From positions 1-61,999 of the forward strand of contig JASBVO010000017.1 in assembly GCA_029961105.1 (NCBI GenBank): a stretch of 61,999 bases of DNA, written 5' to 3'. Under the pieces are notes generated by a model. That model did not search any database. It had not been told where the DNA came from and worked only from the letters and a program-made list of their open reading frames with translations. Below, piece after piece: positions 60,335 to 61,999 of the stretch. The number at the start of each line of letters is the position of its first letter. Position 1 is the stretch's first letter. This stretch comes from Micrococcus sp. GTDB taxonomy: Bacteria; Actinomycetota; Actinomycetes; Actinomycetales; Micrococcaceae. The translations under genes and the position numbers were made by a program.

Positions 60335-61999
60335 CCCGACTTGGCTCACGGTTCGCTGATTTCGTCGTTTTAGGCCTCGACTTCCGCGTGATTCCGGGGT
60401 TCTTGTTCTCGACGTGGGGCACTAGGGATGGGGGTTCTAAGCTGGCGGGGTGTACATCCGGCGGGTGAATACCAGCTCCGGGGCGACCGCGGTGCAGCTG
60501 GTGGAGAAGGTCCGTGGCAAGCGGCGCATCGTCGAGCATCTCGGTTCCGCCCATGATGAAGTGACCCTGGCGGCCTTGGAGCAGGTGGGGCGGGAGAAGA
60601 TCCAGGGCGACCAGCTGGCCTTCAGCCTCGACGTCCACACCGATGCCCCCAAGCCCAGACAGGCGCTGGATGCCGGGGGCGGGCTGGTGCTGCACGGCAC
60701 CCGGCCGCGGCTGCTCTGGGAGGTGCTGGAGCAGGCCTACGCACGGATTGGCTTCACCGAGGCGGTTCCCGATGAGGTGTTCAAGCAGCTCGTGCTGGCC
60801 CGGGTGATCGAGCCGACCTCGAAGCTGGACTCCCTCCGCGTCCTGCAGGAACTCAACGTGGATTCGGTGCCGTCCTATGCCACGGTCAAGCGCCGCCTGC
60901 AGGCGGTCATCGCCGAGAACTGGCGGACCAAGCTCACCGAGGCGGCCTACCGGTTCGCCGCCGGGACCGGGGCGGTGAGCCTGTGCCTGTACGACGTGAC
61001 CACCCTGTACTTCGAGGCCGACGAGGAAGACGAGCTGCGCAAGAGCGGGTTCTCCAAGGAACGCCGGATCGACCCGCAGATCCTGGTCGGGCTGCTGGTG
61101 GACCGCCACGGGTTCCCGCTGGCCATCGACTCCTTCGCCGGCAACACCGCCGAGACCCGCACCATGATCCCCGTCCTGGATGCCTTCCGGGAACGCCACC
61201 ACGTGGACGACATGCTGGTCGTGGCCGACGCTGGGATGCTCTCCTGGGCGAACATCCAGGCCCTGGAGGAGGCCGGCTACCAGTACATCGTCGGCTCACG
61301 CACCTCCAAGGCGCCGATGGACCTGGCCGAGACCTTCGCCCGGAAGGGCAACCACTTCGCCGACGGGCAGATCCTCGAGGCCACCACCGAGCTCAAGCGC
61401 GGGGTGGTCTCCTCGAGGCGGCGGGCGGTCTGGCAGTACCGGCTGGCCCGCGAGCACCGCGACCGGCGCAACCACACCCTGCAAATCCAGCGGGCCGAAG
61501 ACATCGCCGCCGGCCGCAAGGCCCAGCGCCGGGCCCGGTTCCTCACCACCACCGGGGCCAAGAGGCCGGAAGTGGACTACGAGGCCGCCCGTCAGGCCGA
61601 GCGGCTCTTCGGCCTGAAGGGCTACGTCACCAACGCCAGCCAGAAGGTCCTCACCGGTGCCGAGGTCGTCGCCGCCTACCACTCGCTGTTCGAGGTCGAG
61701 GCCTCGTTCCGGATGGCCAAGTCCGACCTGAAGGCCCGGCCGATCTTCCACCACACCCGCGAGGCGATCGACGCGCACCTGACTATCGTGTTCTGTGCCC
61801 TGGCCGTGGCCCGGCACCTGCAAGCGGCCACCGGGCTGAGCCTGCGCAAGATCCTGAACACCCTCAAGCCACTGCGTGAGGGCCTGGTCGAGATCAACGG
61901 CACCACCACCGCAATCCCCGCCGCCCTGACGCCCGAAGCCAAGGACATCCTCAACGCCACCCAGCAGCAGTCAGGGCACTAGGCGTGAGCCAAGTCGGG
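60335..61999 (+). mobile_element. IS1634-family-like insertion sequence, apparently complete
   Basis: Perfect 16-bp terminal inverted repeats: CCCGACTTGGCTCACG at 60335-60350 and its complement at 61984-61999, the last base of the window. The element is about 1665 bp and contains one intact transposase gene. Any target duplication on the right lies outside the window. Confidence 0.9.
60450..61982 (+). CDS. IS1634-like DDE transposase
   Basis: This 510-residue transposase of the IS4 superfamily, IS1634 group, catalyses cut-and-paste movement of the surrounding element. Candidate catalytic acids are an Asp in SLCLYDVTTLYFEAD near 179, an Asp in MLVVADAGMLSW near 255 and a Glu in YHSLFEVEASFRMAKSDLK near 418. 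The GTG start at 60450 lies 6 nt behind a TAAGCT -10-like box, with no ribosome binding site. The reading frame is unbroken, so the element may be active. High GC matches the host backbone. Confidence 0.92.
   Translation: MYIRRVNTSSGATAVQLVEKVRGKRRIVEHLGSAHDEVTLAALEQVGREKIQGDQLAFSLDVHTDAPKPRQALDAGGGLVLHGTRPRLLWEVLEQAYARIGFTEAVPDEVFKQLVLARVIEPTSKLDSLRVLQELNVDSVPSYATVKRRLQAVIAENWRTKLTEAAYRFAAGTGAVSLCLYDVTTLYFEADEEDELRKSGFSKERRIDPQILVGLLVDRHGFPLAIDSFAGNTAETRTMIPVLDAFRERHHVDDMLVVADAGMLSWANIQALEEAGYQYIVGSRTSKAPMDLAETFARKGNHFADGQILEATTELKRGVVSSRRRAVWQYRLAREHRDRRNHTLQIQRAEDIAAGRKAQRRARFLTTTGAKRPEVDYEAARQAERLFGLKGYVTNASQKVLTGAEVVAAYHSLFEVEASFRMAKSDLKARPIFHHTREAIDAHLTIVFCALAVARHLQAATGLSLRKILNTLKPLREGLVEINGTTTAIPAALTPEAKDILNATQQQSGH

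Noticed and set aside
1-61999. tRNA or rRNA genes
   Set aside because: No cloverleaf with a recognisable T-loop GTTCGA(A/N)TC context or rRNA sequence was noticed by eye; a tRNAscan run would be needed to exclude one.

Overview
The window is high-GC actinobacterial DNA, most likely from the Micrococcaceae (Kocuria, Micrococcus or Citricoccus-like). This placement rests on the ribosomal protein sequences and their order, including a spc operon without rpsN, and on Arg/Gly- or Ala/Glu-rich tails on several ribosomal proteins. Genus and species cannot be fixed from the sequence alone.

Layout. (1) 1-14060: translation and secretion backbone. It runs from the end of rplB through the rest of the S10 operon, the spc operon with secY-adk-map, then infA-rpmJ-rpsM-rpsK-rpoA-rplQ, and closes with a clear terminator. 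(2) 14070-19920: a tandem repeat, a CPBP protease gene, truA, a DUF222/HNH endonuclease, a GC-rich degenerate repeat field, then rplM-rpsI. (3) 19919-27612: a minus-strand accessory block. It holds small DUF4190-like membrane proteins, a Tat-exported amidase, a YCII protein, an iron-box-controlled siderophore-interacting reductase, a flavodoxin-like reductase, and an amino-acid ABC transporter whose binding protein and permease are fused. (4) 27880-34378: a large LuxR-type regulator followed by a type III polyketide synthase, a SAM methyltransferase and a flavin monooxygenase, all on the plus strand. This looks like a phenolic-lipid or pyrone/quinone locus. (5) 34423-38880: glmM, a small membrane protein, an AMIN-like secreted protein, a VanY-like carboxypeptidase and coaA. 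(6) 39014-48331: accessory genes, namely a trypsin-like protease, a Fic protein with a palindromic promoter region, a CDF transporter plus a lipoprotein, an SGNH protein, a MarR regulator, two small unknowns, an epimerase and a zinc dehydrogenase. (7) 48560-59745: an envelope polysaccharide locus of visibly lower GC in parts, wrapped around glmS. It holds a FemX-like transferase, a GNAT, a PglC/WcaJ-type phosphosugar transferase, a QueC-like PP-loop protein, glmS, a CapD/PglF dehydratase, a DegT aminotransferase, galE and a GT4 glycosyltransferase. (8) 59896-61999: a decayed IS copy followed by an apparently complete IS1634-like element whose right inverted repeat ends at the last base of the window.

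How the genes work together. glmS and glmM make glucosamine-phosphate for UDP-GlcNAc. The CapD-type dehydratase and DegT aminotransferase would convert UDP-GlcNAc to a 4-amino-6-deoxy sugar, the GNAT could acetylate it, and the sugar transferase would load it on undecaprenyl phosphate. The FemX-like and PP-loop proteins are unexplained and may add an amino-acid or amide decoration.

Two genome-level themes stand out. First, a TANNNT-like box lies 6-7 nt before the start codon at secY, truA, glmM, coaA, an SGNH gene, glmS and the transposase, which suggests frequent leaderless transcription. Second, short in-frame tandem repeats occur in four consecutive genes of the LuxR/polyketide locus and in several other places.
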